From the NCBI RefSeq assembly GCF_904846235.1, contig NZ_CAJGZN010000017.1:1-64000 (forward strand): DNA of 64,000 nucleotides, written 5' to 3'. The notes under the pieces were generated by a model. It ran no database searches, was not told the origin of the DNA, and was given only the letters and a program-made list of their open reading frames with translations. The position numbers and the translations under genes are program-made. Of this stretch, positions 48,080-56,939 are shown piece by piece. This stretch comes from Psychrobacter immobilis. Lineage in GTDB: Bacteria; Pseudomonadota; Gammaproteobacteria; Pseudomonadales; Moraxellaceae. The stretch's first letter is position 1, and each line of letters opens with the position of its first letter.

Positions 48080-48937
48080 ATGACTTTACCTGCTTGGCTG
48101 ACTGCCGTAACTTTTAATAATGATGGTTTGATTCCTGCAATTGCTCAAGATCATCAGACAGGTCGTATTTTGATGATGGCATGGATGAATGCAGACGCAT
48201 TACAGCTCACTGCACAAACACAAACAGCGGTTTATTTTTCGCGCTCGCGTGCCAAGCTGTGGCATAAAGGTGAATCGTCAGGTCATACGCAAACCGTACA
48301 TGATATTCGTCTAGACTGTGATGAAGATGTGATTGTGCTTAGTGTCACTCAAGCTGGCGGCATTGCTTGCCATACGGGACGCGAATCTTGCTTTTATCAG
48401 CGTTTGGATTTATCAGGTCAAACGCCTGAATGGCAAACTGTCGATAAAGTATTAAAAGACCCTGCAGATATTTATCATTCTCATGACTCTACTAGCGAAA
48501 CTCTTGAAATTGAAAACACTGGTTCGAATACTGACTCTGATACTATCCAAGCACAAGCTGATACTGCTCAAGCACAAGTCGATAAAGCCTCTGTATTGCA
48601 GCAGCTCGATAGCGTATTAGCAGAGCGCAAACAAGCCGATGCCAACAGCTCTTATGTGGCCAGTCTGTATGCCAAAGGATTAAATAAAATATTAGAAAAA
48701 GTCGGTGAAGAGAGTACAGAAAGTATCATCGCTGCCAAAGATTTTGCTCACTGTGATGAGAGTACAGACAAAGCCAGCTACGATGAAGCTCGTCATGAGC
48801 TAATCTATGAAGTCGCCGATGTTTGGTTCCATACCTTAGTCGGACTGGCCTGGTTTGATATAGAGTCGGATGCTGTGTTAAATGAGCTAGGCAGACGTTT
48901 TGGGTTATCCGGTATCGATGAAAAAGCCGCTAGATAA
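48080..48937 (+). CDS. hisIE: Bifunctional phosphoribosyl-AMP cyclohydrolase / phosphoribosyl-ATP pyrophosphatase
   Basis: Second and third steps of histidine synthesis in one 285-residue protein. HisI part (1-120): [30 protein letters not shown] (78-87) and metal ligands Cys97 and Cys104. HisE part (about 172-285): [51 protein letters not shown]. The linker (about 128-168) is long, Asp/Gln/Thr-rich and low complexity ([18 protein letters not shown]), so the protein is longer than the usual fusion of about 200. The tat genes follow 231 bp downstream. Confidence 0.94.
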   Translation: MTLPAWLTAVTFNNDGLIPAIAQDHQTGRILMMAWMNADALQLTAQTQTAVYFSRSRAKLWHKGESSGHTQTVHDIRLDCDEDVIVLSVTQAGGIACHTGRESCFYQRLDLSGQTPEWQTVDKVLKDPADIYHSHDSTSETLEIENTGSNTDSDTIQAQADTAQAQVDKASVLQQLDSVLAERKQADANSSYVASLYAKGLNKILEKVGEESTESIIAAKDFAHCDESTDKASYDEARHELIYEVADVWFHTLVGLAWFDIESDAVLNELGRRFGLSGIDEKAAR

Positions 48938-49104
48938 GCCTAAATAAAAAATAAACGTCTATTTTATTTGATTATTGTTGCTTTCACCTATTTGTAATAA
49001 GTGCAGGTTATAATATAGCTCTGTTTTATCTCGCATTATATGTCGATGCTTTTTGTTTGCTAGATAGACCCTTTTGCAAACTAAAAGCAGGCATATAAAG
49101 ACTG

Positions 49105-49156
49105 AAAACCAAGTCTCAAAACTAGGTCACAAAACCAGGTCACAAAACCAGGTCAC
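49105..49156 (+). repeat. Four tandem 13-bp repeats upstream of tatA
   Basis: Units: AAAACCAAGTCTC, AAAACTAGGTCAC, then AAAACCAGGTCAC twice. They end directly at the AAGGA Shine-Dalgarno of tatA, so they lie in the tatA leader or promoter. The last two copies are identical, which suggests recent slippage. Confidence 0.9.
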
Positions 49157-49168
49157 AAGGATACCATT

Positions 49169-49408
49169 ATGGGTAGTTTTTCTATTACACATTGGCTGAT
49201 ACTATTGGTCGTTGTCGTTGTCGTGTTTGGCACCTCAAAACTCAGAAATGCTGGTAAAGATTTGGGCGGTGCTGTCAAAGGCTTTAAAGAAGCTGTTAAA
49301 GATGAAAATACAGAGCATGCCAAAAAACACGCGGTTCTTGACCACGATGCAACGGCACACACTGAAGAGCGCTCAACCACCAAGGTTGATGATAAGCATA
49401 ACGTATAG
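49169..49408 (+). CDS. tatA: Sec-independent translocase protein TatA
   Basis: Pore-forming subunit of the twin-arginine exporter. 79 residues: one membrane helix ([21 protein letters not shown]), the FG hinge followed by [22 protein letters not shown] amphipathic helix, and a charged tail ending in HNV. AAGGATACC precedes the ATG. First gene of tatABC. Confidence 0.96.
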   Translation: MGSFSITHWLILLVVVVVVFGTSKLRNAGKDLGGAVKGFKEAVKDENTEHAKKHAVLDHDATAHTEERSTTKVDDKHNV

Positions 49409-49434
49409 CATCTAAACAGTGACATCGGACCATT

Positions 49435-50145
49435 ATGTTTGATATCGGGTTTTCTGAACTACTTCTCTTTGGCGTTATCGCCCTAATCGTACTGGGCCCA
49501 GAAAAACTGCCACAGGCAGCGCGCACGGCTGGGCAATGGTACGCCAAAATTCGACGTACAGTTTCAACATTGCAATCTGAAATAGAGGCTGAGCTTGACT
49601 TGGCTGAGACGCGTCAGCAAATGCAAAAAGAGCTTGCCAAAATTCGCCAGACCGAAGCTGAAATGAGGCGTGAGATGGCTGAAATGCGAGGCAATATGAA
49701 AGCTTTTGAAAGCTCACATATTCCTTCTTCGATAGCTTCTGAAACCGCTGTGAATGCTGAAAATAGCAAAGGCGACGAAGCTCATAAAAATAGCCGCACA
49801 CAAAAGCAGCAATCAGCCACGCCAAAAGCATTCGACTATGCTTATGCCACTGACGAGCAGACAGATACGTTGAAAAATGGCCGATTATCGAAAGGCGGTC
49901 ACAGCGGTGACAATCTAAATGATCCAAATGTAAACGATACAAATGTGAGTGACAACGCCAAGGCAGCGCCAGTTGTTCAGACCATCACTACCCGTCCATG
50001 GGAAAACATGTGGTTTCGACTGGGTGCTTATGACAAAGCACGTCGGCTCCCAATGCCACCATATGTGCCAAATTATAAAGCTGACGCCCTACTCAACAGT
50101 CCTGCCAACATGCAGACTTCTGACCATAAGCAGGAGACTGATTGA
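49435..50145 (+). CDS. tatB: Sec-independent translocase protein TatB
   Basis: Substrate-receptor subunit with TatC. N-terminal membrane helix MFDIGFSELLLFGVIALIVLGPEKLPQAARTAG is the TatB signature (GPEKLP). An amphipathic/coiled-coil region (about 38-100) and a disordered Ser/Asn/Asp-rich tail follow. At 236 residues it is longer than E. coli TatB (171) because of the tail. It begins 26 bp after tatA and overlaps tatC by one base. Confidence 0.95.
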   Translation: MFDIGFSELLLFGVIALIVLGPEKLPQAARTAGQWYAKIRRTVSTLQSEIEAELDLAETRQQMQKELAKIRQTEAEMRREMAEMRGNMKAFESSHIPSSIASETAVNAENSKGDEAHKNSRTQKQQSATPKAFDYAYATDEQTDTLKNGRLSKGGHSGDNLNDPNVNDTNVSDNAKAAPVVQTITTRPWENMWFRLGAYDKARRLPMPPYVPNYKADALLNSPANMQTSDHKQETD

Positions 50146-51032
50146 TGCCATTATTCAAGCGCAAAAAAAGTCGTCAAGAGAAAATCGCTGTTTCTGCCAT
50201 TACTGACCAAGATGTTATTGATCAAGAGACTGAAACAAAAACCAATACCACTCAAGATAAAAAATCAGATGATGTTTTAAGCCCTTTGGCTGATATGCCT
50301 ATTACCGAGCATTTGATTGAGCTGCGTCGGCATTTGATCAAAATATGTGTGGCGATACTGATAATATTTTTAGGCTTGGTCGGCTATTCGCGCGAGCTAT
50401 ATAACTTGTTGTCTGATCCATTGGTGGCACAGTTACCTGCCAATTCGACCATGATTGCCACTGATATCACGTCAAACTTTATGGCGCCAATACGTCTGAC
50501 CGTATTCGTAGCCGCGTTTTTGGCGATGCCCTACATTCTTTATCAAATTTGGTCATTTGTAGCGCCCGGCCTGTATAAAAAAGAAAAGAAAATCGCTATT
50601 CCAGTACTGCTATCTTCTATATTTTTATTCTATGCTGGTGTGGCTTTTTCTTACTTTATTGTGCTCAAAGGGGTCTTAAAGTTCTTTATCATGTTTGCCC
50701 CACAAAACGTACTACCCATGACGGATATCGACAGCTATCTCAGTTTTGCCTTAAAATTATTTATGGTATTCGGCTTAACGTTTGAGATTCCAGTTGTCAC
50801 TTTGCTATTGATATTGGCAGGTATTGTCTCCATTCAGAGCTTAGAAGAAAAACGTCGTTATATCATTGTGGGCTGTTTTGCTGTGGCTGCTGTTGTTACG
50901 CCGCCAGATGGCGTATCGATGCTCATGTTGGCGATTCCGATGTGGTTGTTGTTTGAGCTTGGTTTGTTTTTGGCGAAGATTCTAATCAAAGAAGAGCCTA
51001 GTCCTACTCTCATATCGACAGACAAAGAATAA
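50145..51032 (+). CDS. tatC: Sec-independent translocase protein TatC
   Basis: Six-helix membrane receptor for twin-arginine signals, 295 residues from the ATG that overlaps the tatB stop (TGATG). A cytoplasmic N-terminal extension of about 45 residues precedes MPITEHLIELRRHLIK, the conserved start. FMAPIRLTVFVAAFLAMPYILYQIWSFVAPGLYKKEKK and GLTFEIPVVTLLL are hallmark blocks. It completes tatABC. Confidence 0.97.
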   Translation: MPLFKRKKSRQEKIAVSAITDQDVIDQETETKTNTTQDKKSDDVLSPLADMPITEHLIELRRHLIKICVAILIIFLGLVGYSRELYNLLSDPLVAQLPANSTMIATDITSNFMAPIRLTVFVAAFLAMPYILYQIWSFVAPGLYKKEKKIAIPVLLSSIFLFYAGVAFSYFIVLKGVLKFFIMFAPQNVLPMTDIDSYLSFALKLFMVFGLTFEIPVVTLLLILAGIVSIQSLEEKRRYIIVGCFAVAAVVTPPDGVSMLMLAIPMWLLFELGLFLAKILIKEEPSPTLISTDKE

Positions 51033-51245
51033 AACACTTATCAGTCTAATCCAGACTAAAATAAAGTTATTGATTACATATAGCTATGCGTTAAACTACC
51101 ATTACACCGTTTTATTCTTGCCTCATTAGTAAGCTGATTGCTTACTATCACGTTTTAGCATCATCATCTATAAGCCATTGTTTACCCAGTGGCTTTTTTT
51201 GCCCCTTTTATTTTTAATCAATTTTTGTATTTAGGTAGCTTTATT

Positions 51246-52745
51246 ATGTCCGCATCTATGCCAGCTTATATGAGCGATCCCACTGACGAGCAGCTGAACG
51301 CGCTGAATATGGCGATGGATCACAAGTCGTTTAAAGTGGTTGCTTATGCGGGCGCCGGTAAGACAACGACGCTCAAGCTAATCGGTGAGCGCCTACGTGG
51401 ACGCGGCCTGTATCTGGCTTTTAACAAAGCAATTGCCAATGATGCTCGTTCAAAGTTTCCGCCGCATGTAGAGTGTCGTACTTTTCACTCATTAGCTTAT
51501 CGTCATGTTGCTCGTGATATTACCGCCAAGCTATCTCTGCCGCGCTTTTCACCTAAACGCCTTGGTGATGATTTGGGACTACAGCCTGTACAAGTGCGTC
51601 GACAAATGGATGGGGTTAATAAATACATTACGCTGACGCCAGCACGACTATCGCGGTTTGTCAGCGATGCAGTAAGTAATTTTTGTAGCACGCATGCCAG
51701 CTACCCTGCGCCAAGGCACATACTATTCCCAAGCTGGCTCGATGACTCAGATGCAGAGCAGCTACGCGAGATGCTCTACCCTGCTGTTGAGCAGCGCTGG
51801 TTACAGTCGATTGATGCGCGTCATCCTGCTGGTATTGGCCATGATATTTATCTCAAGCTCTGGGCACTATCTAAACCTAGTATTCCAGCGGACTTTATTT
51901 TATTTGACGAAGCACAGGATGCTGACCCATTGATGATGGGTATCTTGACCCAGCAGTCGAGACAAGTCATCTATGTGGGCGATGCTCATCAGCAGATTTA
52001 TGAATGGCGCGGTGCGGTCAATGCGATGAAAAAGTTGCCATTGCCTCAGACGTTATTGACGCAGTCTTTTCGCTTTGGTGAGCCGATTGCAGAAGTGGCC
52101 AACACCTTATTAAAAGCACTACAAGAGGACGTACCGTTAAAAGGCAATCCGAATAAGCAGTCCTCTACCGATAAGGGCATGGTACATAGCAAAAAAGATG
52201 CTATTTTGTGCCGTACCAATGCTGCTGCCATGTCACAACTGTTGACAGGATTAAAGCACGGGCATCGTGTGGCGCTACAAGCGGATACCGATCGTATGCT
52301 AAAATTCTGTCAAGCAGCCGAAAACTTAAAAAATGGTAAATCGGCTTATGGTGTACCTGAGCTGGCGTATTTTTATAATTGGGGTGATGTGCAAGAGTAC
52401 GCCGAAACCAATGAGGGTAGCGATCTCAAAACACTAGTCAAACTGGTCGATGACCACGGTACAAATGTACTAAGCCAAGCGGTCAATAGTCTGACTAGCA
52501 TTGAAAACGCTGACTATGTCATCTCCACCGCTCATAAAGCCAAAGGGCTAGAATGGGGCAAAGTACAACTAGATGATGATTTTTACTACGATGTGACCAC
52601 CAACGCGGTCAAAATAAGCCCAGAAGAGTTGCGTTTGCTCTACGTTGCTTGCACGCGCGCGCAAAGCAATTTGGATATTCATAATATTAAAGACTTGATA
52701 TCAGGATTACAGACGGGCAAAAAAGTGATTTTTGGTAATACTTAA
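51246..52745 (+). CDS. UvrD/Rep-type helicase, FBH1-like
   Basis: Superfamily 1A helicase of 499 residues from the ATG at 51246; a GTG 57 bp earlier would add a hydrophobic stretch. Walker A AYAGAGKTT (33-41), the block YLAFNKAIANDARSKFP, Walker B ILFDEAQDAD, motif III VGDAHQQIYEWRGAV, motif V ISTAHKAKGLEW and motif VI LLYVACTRA. This architecture, short and without UvrD 1B/2B bulk, resembles the FBH1 helicase core more than UvrD, Rep or PcrA. Probable role in recombination control or repair; no partner nuclease is adjacent. Confidence 0.82.
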   Translation: MSASMPAYMSDPTDEQLNALNMAMDHKSFKVVAYAGAGKTTTLKLIGERLRGRGLYLAFNKAIANDARSKFPPHVECRTFHSLAYRHVARDITAKLSLPRFSPKRLGDDLGLQPVQVRRQMDGVNKYITLTPARLSRFVSDAVSNFCSTHASYPAPRHILFPSWLDDSDAEQLREMLYPAVEQRWLQSIDARHPAGIGHDIYLKLWALSKPSIPADFILFDEAQDADPLMMGILTQQSRQVIYVGDAHQQIYEWRGAVNAMKKLPLPQTLLTQSFRFGEPIAEVANTLLKALQEDVPLKGNPNKQSSTDKGMVHSKKDAILCRTNAAAMSQLLTGLKHGHRVALQADTDRMLKFCQAAENLKNGKSAYGVPELAYFYNWGDVQEYAETNEGSDLKTLVKLVDDHGTNVLSQAVNSLTSIENADYVISTAHKAKGLEWGKVQLDDDFYYDVTTNAVKISPEELRLLYVACTRAQSNLDIHNIKDLISGLQTGKKVIFGNT

Positions 52746-52818
52746 TTACCCTACACCTCTGTCAGCCTCAAGTTTTATTCAATCTCTTATAACGACCCTT
52801 TAGCAGTGAATCACCAGC

Positions 52819-53853
52819 ATGAATAATAGCCAGCAACTTCAAACGCGTCAAAATACTATTAATCAGTTATTTGCATCTCCCGTGCGTTTGCTCGCACCTA
52901 TGGAGGGCTTGACCGATCCATTAATGCGCCAAATATTAACCCAAATTGCGTCTGACTTGGGTCGTCCTTATGATTGGTCAGTCAGTGAATTTATTCGCAT
53001 CACACAGCACGTCTTGCCTGCGCACGTGTTTTATAAATATGTGCCTGAGCTACATCATAATGCCAAAACGGCCTCTGGTACGCCTATTCATGTTCAGCTA
53101 CTCGGTAGCGAAGCGCAGCTTATGGCAGAAAACGCCGCGTACGCTTGTGAGCTCGGTGCGCCTGCGATTGATATCAACTTTGGCTGTCCTGCAAAAACGG
53201 TCAACAGCCATCGCGGTGGTTCTGTATTGTTAGATGAACCTGAAACTATGTATCAGATTATCAGTGCCGTACGTCAAGCCGTTCCCGCCCATATACCAGT
53301 ATCAGCTAAGATTCGTCTGGGCTATACCGACACTAGCCGAATGGATGATATTCGCGGCGCGATTGCTTCTAGCGGTGCTGATTGGCTAACCATTCATGCA
53401 CGCACTAAGACCCAAGGCTATAAGCCGCCTGCCTATTGGGACAAAATCCAGAGCTTTAATGCGCTCGATATTCCAGTCATTGCCAATGGAGAAATTTGGA
53501 ACTTTGAGCATGCGCAAAATTGTATGACGCAAGCAGGTACACCGCATTTAATGTTAGGTCGCGGCGCAGTAACACGTCCTGATTTAGTGGCACAGGTTGA
53601 TAATGATACTGAAAAAAGTACTGACAGCGTAGAGAATACGGCTACGTTGTCATGGCAAGATTTGATTGCCCATCAGATTAAGTTCTTGGAAGGTGAGGCA
53701 AAGAACGATGTGGTTTTGGTCGGTCGTTATAAACAATGGCTAGGTATGCTTACCAAAGGCTACGTTGAGGCGCAAACAGTGTGGGAAGGTATTAAACGAG
53801 AGAAAAATAAAGCGGTGATTATTAGCGCCCTACAAGCAAGCGTACGAGATTAA
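52819..53853 (+). CDS. dusC: tRNA-dihydrouridine(16) synthase DusC
   Basis: FMN enzyme reducing U16 in tRNA. 344 residues: the FMN barrel begins LLAPMEGLTDPLMRQIL (25-40), the catalytic cysteine is Cys123 in NFGCPAKTVNSHRGG, and KIRLGYTD, HARTKTQGY and IANGEIW complete the fold. The C-terminal helical domain is present. GLTDPLMR rather than GVTDxPFR is the DusC form. The stop codon lies 46 bp before the MITE-like element. Confidence 0.92.
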   Translation: MNNSQQLQTRQNTINQLFASPVRLLAPMEGLTDPLMRQILTQIASDLGRPYDWSVSEFIRITQHVLPAHVFYKYVPELHHNAKTASGTPIHVQLLGSEAQLMAENAAYACELGAPAIDINFGCPAKTVNSHRGGSVLLDEPETMYQIISAVRQAVPAHIPVSAKIRLGYTDTSRMDDIRGAIASSGADWLTIHARTKTQGYKPPAYWDKIQSFNALDIPVIANGEIWNFEHAQNCMTQAGTPHLMLGRGAVTRPDLVAQVDNDTEKSTDSVENTATLSWQDLIAHQIKFLEGEAKNDVVLVGRYKQWLGMLTKGYVEAQTVWEGIKREKNKAVIISALQASVRD

Positions 53854-53898
53854 TCACCTGCTTGTATTTGAGCGTTTTGGCAGTTACGGATATTTTTA

Positions 53899-54074
53899 CT
53901 AGGGTGTGTCCTCATTTCAAAAATGGAGATAAAAATGAGATAAATTGCCGTCAAACGAGAAAAATAGCGTAGATAATATCGAGATACTAGCAAGCGATTT
54001 GACGCTGTTTGGTAAAATTTAGCCATTTTTAATCCGTTTAGATAACTGTCGTTTGAATTGAGGACATGCCCTAG
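53899..54074. mobile_element. 176-bp MITE-like element with 23-bp terminal inverted repeats
   Basis: Left end CTAGGGTGTGTCCTCATTTC and, reversed, right end CTAGGGCATGTCCTCAATTC match at 20 of 23 positions. Both ends start with CTAG, which may be a duplicated or palindromic target. The interior (about 130 bp) is AT-rich and has no transposase. It fits a nonautonomous relative of an IS with similar ends, perhaps of the IS5 group, where TA/CTAG-like targets occur. It lies between dusC and a convergent gene and its right end holds that gene's stop codon. Confidence 0.8.
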
Positions 54075-54499
54075 ACGCTGACTCGTATCGCTAAATAAAA
54101 TAGCATTAGACAACATGCCATTGATAGTACCCAGAGGATAGAGCGGAACATTGCCAAATTAGTAATATACGCCACACAAAAACCAATTCGTATCATCACA
54201 TAGAGCCAAGCCAATACGTTGATAATCGACTGCGGTACAAAGAACAGCATAGCAACTATCACTGCCGCCAAAAACACTGGCAAGGTTTCATAACTGTTTT
54301 GCTGTGCTGCATTAGCACGTGCTGCCATGCCTGTCGCATTTTGAAAAAATTCCCGAGGATGTGCATTATTTCTGATTCTAAAGCCACCAGATACTTTTGC
54401 AACGATTGACACCGCCCATGGCAGTAGGCTTGCTACCACCATAGCCAAAATGGCTGACGCCACTTTGTCAGTTACCAACTCAAAAAATGCACTTATCAT
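54071..54499 (-). CDS. MAPEG family membrane protein
   Basis: Small four-helix membrane protein of 142 residues in the MAPEG superfamily (glutathione transferase- and eicosanoid-related). RIRNNAHPREFF and GMAARANAAQQNSYETLPVFLAAVIVA carry the conserved Asn/Arg/Glu cluster of helix 2, followed by NVLAWLYVMIRIGFCVAYITNLAMFRSILW. The bacterial function of this subgroup is unknown. The TAG stop is within the last four bases of the MITE-like element. It lies 11 bp downstream of the OsmC gene and is probably co-transcribed with it. Confidence 0.88.
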   Translation of the reverse strand: MISAFFELVTDKVASAILAMVVASLLPWAVSIVAKVSGGFRIRNNAHPREFFQNATGMAARANAAQQNSYETLPVFLAAVIVAMLFFVPQSIINVLAWLYVMIRIGFCVAYITNLAMFRSILWVLSMACCLMLFYLAIRVSV

Positions 54500-54510
54500 T
54501 ATATAAGTCC

Positions 54511-54924
54511 CTAGCCTGCAACCACTTCAAAGTCATGGGTGATATTGACCCCACCTGCTACTAGCATACGGCTGGCAGAACAGTATTTTTCTGCTGATAA
54601 CTGGATGGCTTTTTCGACTTGTTTTTCTTTGACACCTTGACCAGTGACAACGAAATGCATATGAATATCGGTATAGACCGCTGGTACGGTTTCAGCGCGC
54701 TGGGCGGTTAGCTCACAACGTACATCCGTCACTGCTTGGCGTGATTTCTGTAAAATCTCTACGACGTCATAACTGGCGCAACCACCTAATCCTAACAAAA
54801 TAAGCTCCATCGGGCTTGAGCCTTTTTCTTTATCAGCATCGATTTGTACATTATGTCCTGATGGTGACACGCCCATAAAAGCTTTGTTCTCTTGCCATAT
54901 GACGCTTGCTTTTGATTCTGACAT
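54511..54924 (-). CDS. OsmC family protein
   Basis: 137-residue cytoplasmic protein of the OsmC/Ohr fold, closer to the YhfA-type subgroup than to Ohr. The two conserved cysteines lie in GLGGCASYDVVEIL (about 52) and KYCSASRML (about 114). Related proteins reduce organic peroxides with a Cys pair; activity is not established for YhfA-like members. The C-terminal GVNITHDFEV is typical. First gene of a two-gene unit with MAPEG. Confidence 0.88.
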   Translation of the reverse strand: MSESKASVIWQENKAFMGVSPSGHNVQIDADKEKGSSPMELILLGLGGCASYDVVEILQKSRQAVTDVRCELTAQRAETVPAVYTDIHMHFVVTGQGVKEKQVEKAIQLSAEKYCSASRMLVAGGVNITHDFEVVAG

Positions 54925-55399
54925 TGTAGATGTTCCTTATTTTAAATGGCGTATTGCCTATTATTATTGTGTGAATGATATATTGCTCAGCTAGTGTAGC
55001 ACAAGCCAAAGCAAGATTTTATAGGCTCATTGTTTTGCTGTTAGCTCGCCAGTGAACTCTGTACTTTTACCACTTTATACATATCGGAATATTGAAGTTC
55101 GATAGCTTACTAAATAATCGTATGTCCATACGTCTATTACTACTCTTCAACTCTTGCCTAAAAATTCCTCATAAAAACCTACAAAAGTTCGCTCTTAAAT
55201 AGTTGATTTTAAAAGGTAAAACTCGTGAAACATTTTATAGCAAAATACTGTTACACATTTTGCTTGTTTCTTGGTTTAATAACGGTAATGAATCTTGTTT
55301 TGAGCGAATACCGATAACAATCACCTTATAATAATTACGATTGCTGTCACGGTTTCAAGTCAAAACAAGCTATTTTTAAACAAATTAAAAGGTTTAGTC
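54925..55399. other. Divergent region between the OsmC gene and rppH
   Basis: 475 bp without a coding frame or obvious RNA structure. TATAAT at 55327-55332 is a possible -10 box for rppH, about 70 bp before its ATG, but the nearest -35-like hexamer is badly spaced. Confidence 0.4.
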
Positions 55400-55918
55400 A
55401 TGATAGATGCAGACGGCTTTCGCGCCAACGTCGGCATCATCTTGGCAAATACACAAGGGCAGGTTCTGTGGGCAAAACGTATTGGTCACAACGCTTGGCA
55501 ATTTCCGCAGGGTGGTATCGACCGCGGGGAGACGCCGATGGATGCAATGTATCGCGAGCTCTGGGAAGAGGTCGGCTTACATCCGCGTCACGTAGACTTA
55601 TTGGCAGTCACGCAAGACTGGTTGCGCTATCGTTTGCCAAAACGTTATGTACGTCATGGTCAGCATCCCTTATGTATTGGGCAAAAACAAAAATGGTTTT
55701 TGCTACGCTTAGATGAGCCAAATACTCAACATATCCGCTTTGATGAAGGGAAACCTGAATTTGACCATTGGCAATGGGTCAGCTACTGGTATCCACTTGG
55801 ACAAGTGATTCACTTTAAACGAGGCGTTTATCGTCGTGCCTTGCAAGAATTGGTACGCGAACTCCCGCTAAAGCAAGAGCTGATCATTCCTGAGCAAAAT
55901 AATCATCTGCTTATGTAA
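55400..55918 (+). CDS. rppH: RNA pyrophosphohydrolase
   Basis: Nudix enzyme that removes pyrophosphate from 5'-triphosphorylated mRNA and triggers RNase E decay. 172 residues. The Nudix box is at 38-60 ([20 protein letters not shown], then VGL), within the RppH context [17 protein letters not shown] and [11 protein letters not shown]. The C-terminal [20 protein letters not shown] is also typical. AAAGG lies before the ATG. Confidence 0.96.
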   Translation: MIDADGFRANVGIILANTQGQVLWAKRIGHNAWQFPQGGIDRGETPMDAMYRELWEEVGLHPRHVDLLAVTQDWLRYRLPKRYVRHGQHPLCIGQKQKWFLLRLDEPNTQHIRFDEGKPEFDHWQWVSYWYPLGQVIHFKRGVYRRALQELVRELPLKQELIIPEQNNHLLM

Positions 55919-55942
55919 TGAATCACTCAATAGTACAATGCA

Positions 55943-55994
55943 AAACACCCACGATAGTAGCTAGAATATTAGCAATTACCGTGGGTGTTTTTTT
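55943..55994. terminator. Terminator between rppH and the NRDE gene
   Basis: AAAACACCCAC/GTGGGTGTTTT (55943-55953 with 55981-55991) with a smaller hairpin in the loop and T/A runs on the outside; serves the converging genes. Confidence 0.8.
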
Positions 55995-56009
55995 ATTATC
56001 TCTTAACGG

Positions 56010-56831
56010 TCACTTTGAATGATTGTCAAACTCACGGCTAATAATATTAGCAATACAATCTGCATCGCTCTGTTTGCGCAACGTTAAGATGCTTTGAGTG
56101 CGGGTACCATAAGTAGGTTTGCTAGTTTCAGTATCGCCAAAAGCGACGGGTTCAATATAAACAGACGATAACATCTGCTCCACCTCAATTGCCACGCCAG
56201 TAACAGGCAGTTTATCTTCTGGTGCTTTGGTACTATCTGACAAAACGTTAAAAGCCGCCGCTTGCCAGTACGCAGGTGAGCTATCCTCCGCAATCAATGG
56301 CAGCACTTCTTGACGTAGTCGCCCGCGCAACCGCTCTGTCTTAAACCAGCTGTCCTCTGGTTGACCATTAGAGATAACATGTAGACCTGCATATAATGGC
56401 GTAGGTGCATGACCACGATTATTGACGATCACAGCTTGCGCAGCATCGCCAATGATCAGATTAAAACCCGCATAATTCTGCAAATCAATCTGCCGTGCAA
56501 AATCCATTGGACTTAGAGTTCCTATCAAGAATTCGGTGACCAGCGCGCCCCGCGAGCGCTCATCACTGCTTGCTTGCACCCCATCACGAAAGTTCAACAC
56601 CGCAGCCCAGCGCCCATTCTGTTCATAATACTCTGCACTCTGCGCTGGTGACGCGTTCTGATGAATGCCTAACCACGTGCCACCGCTTTGTTTATCACGA
56701 CCAGCATAAATAGGTTGGTCAGACCACTGGTGGAGCGGCTCAGTTGGGCGCTGCAAAAACTCATCACGATTAGACAGTAGTACCAGCGGTAACTCATCAA
56801 ATAATTGCCAAGCAATAGCGACAATACACAT
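56010..56831 (-). CDS. NRDE (TANGO2) family protein
   Basis: 273 residues. N-terminal Cys2 (MCIVAIAW) and the LSNRDEFLQRPT motif that names the family; GGTWLGIH, AAVLNFRDG and GNIIIGDA-like blocks follow. Its Ntn-hydrolase-like N-terminal cysteine suggests an amide- or thioester-active fold, but bacterial function is unknown; the eukaryotic relative TANGO2 is linked to lipid and heme handling. It is downstream of the DUF4139 gene on the same strand, 108 bp away. Confidence 0.9.
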   Translation of the reverse strand: MCIVAIAWQLFDELPLVLLSNRDEFLQRPTEPLHQWSDQPIYAGRDKQSGGTWLGIHQNASPAQSAEYYEQNGRWAAVLNFRDGVQASSDERSRGALVTEFLIGTLSPMDFARQIDLQNYAGFNLIIGDAAQAVIVNNRGHAPTPLYAGLHVISNGQPEDSWFKTERLRGRLRQEVLPLIAEDSSPAYWQAAAFNVLSDSTKAPEDKLPVTGVAIEVEQMLSSVYIEPVAFGDTETSKPTYGTRTQSILTLRKQSDADCIANIISREFDNHSK

Positions 56832-56939
56832 AGCTTTCCTTTTATAATAATTTTCGTTATGCGAGTAATTCTTAATAGAGGCAAAGATATTATTTCAGAC
56901 TTTACCTATTAATAAGGTAGCACTTACAGGCAGTACTTA

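Noticed and set aside
49105..49156. CRISPR-like or nuclear-receptor-like AGGTCA array
   Set aside because: The units are 13 bp and directly adjacent with no spacers, so they are a simple tandem repeat and not a CRISPR array.
53850..54116. 88-codon minus-strand frame covering the MITE-like element
   Set aside because: It spans the whole element and both flanks, overlaps the MAPEG gene and resembles no protein family. It is an incidental open frame.
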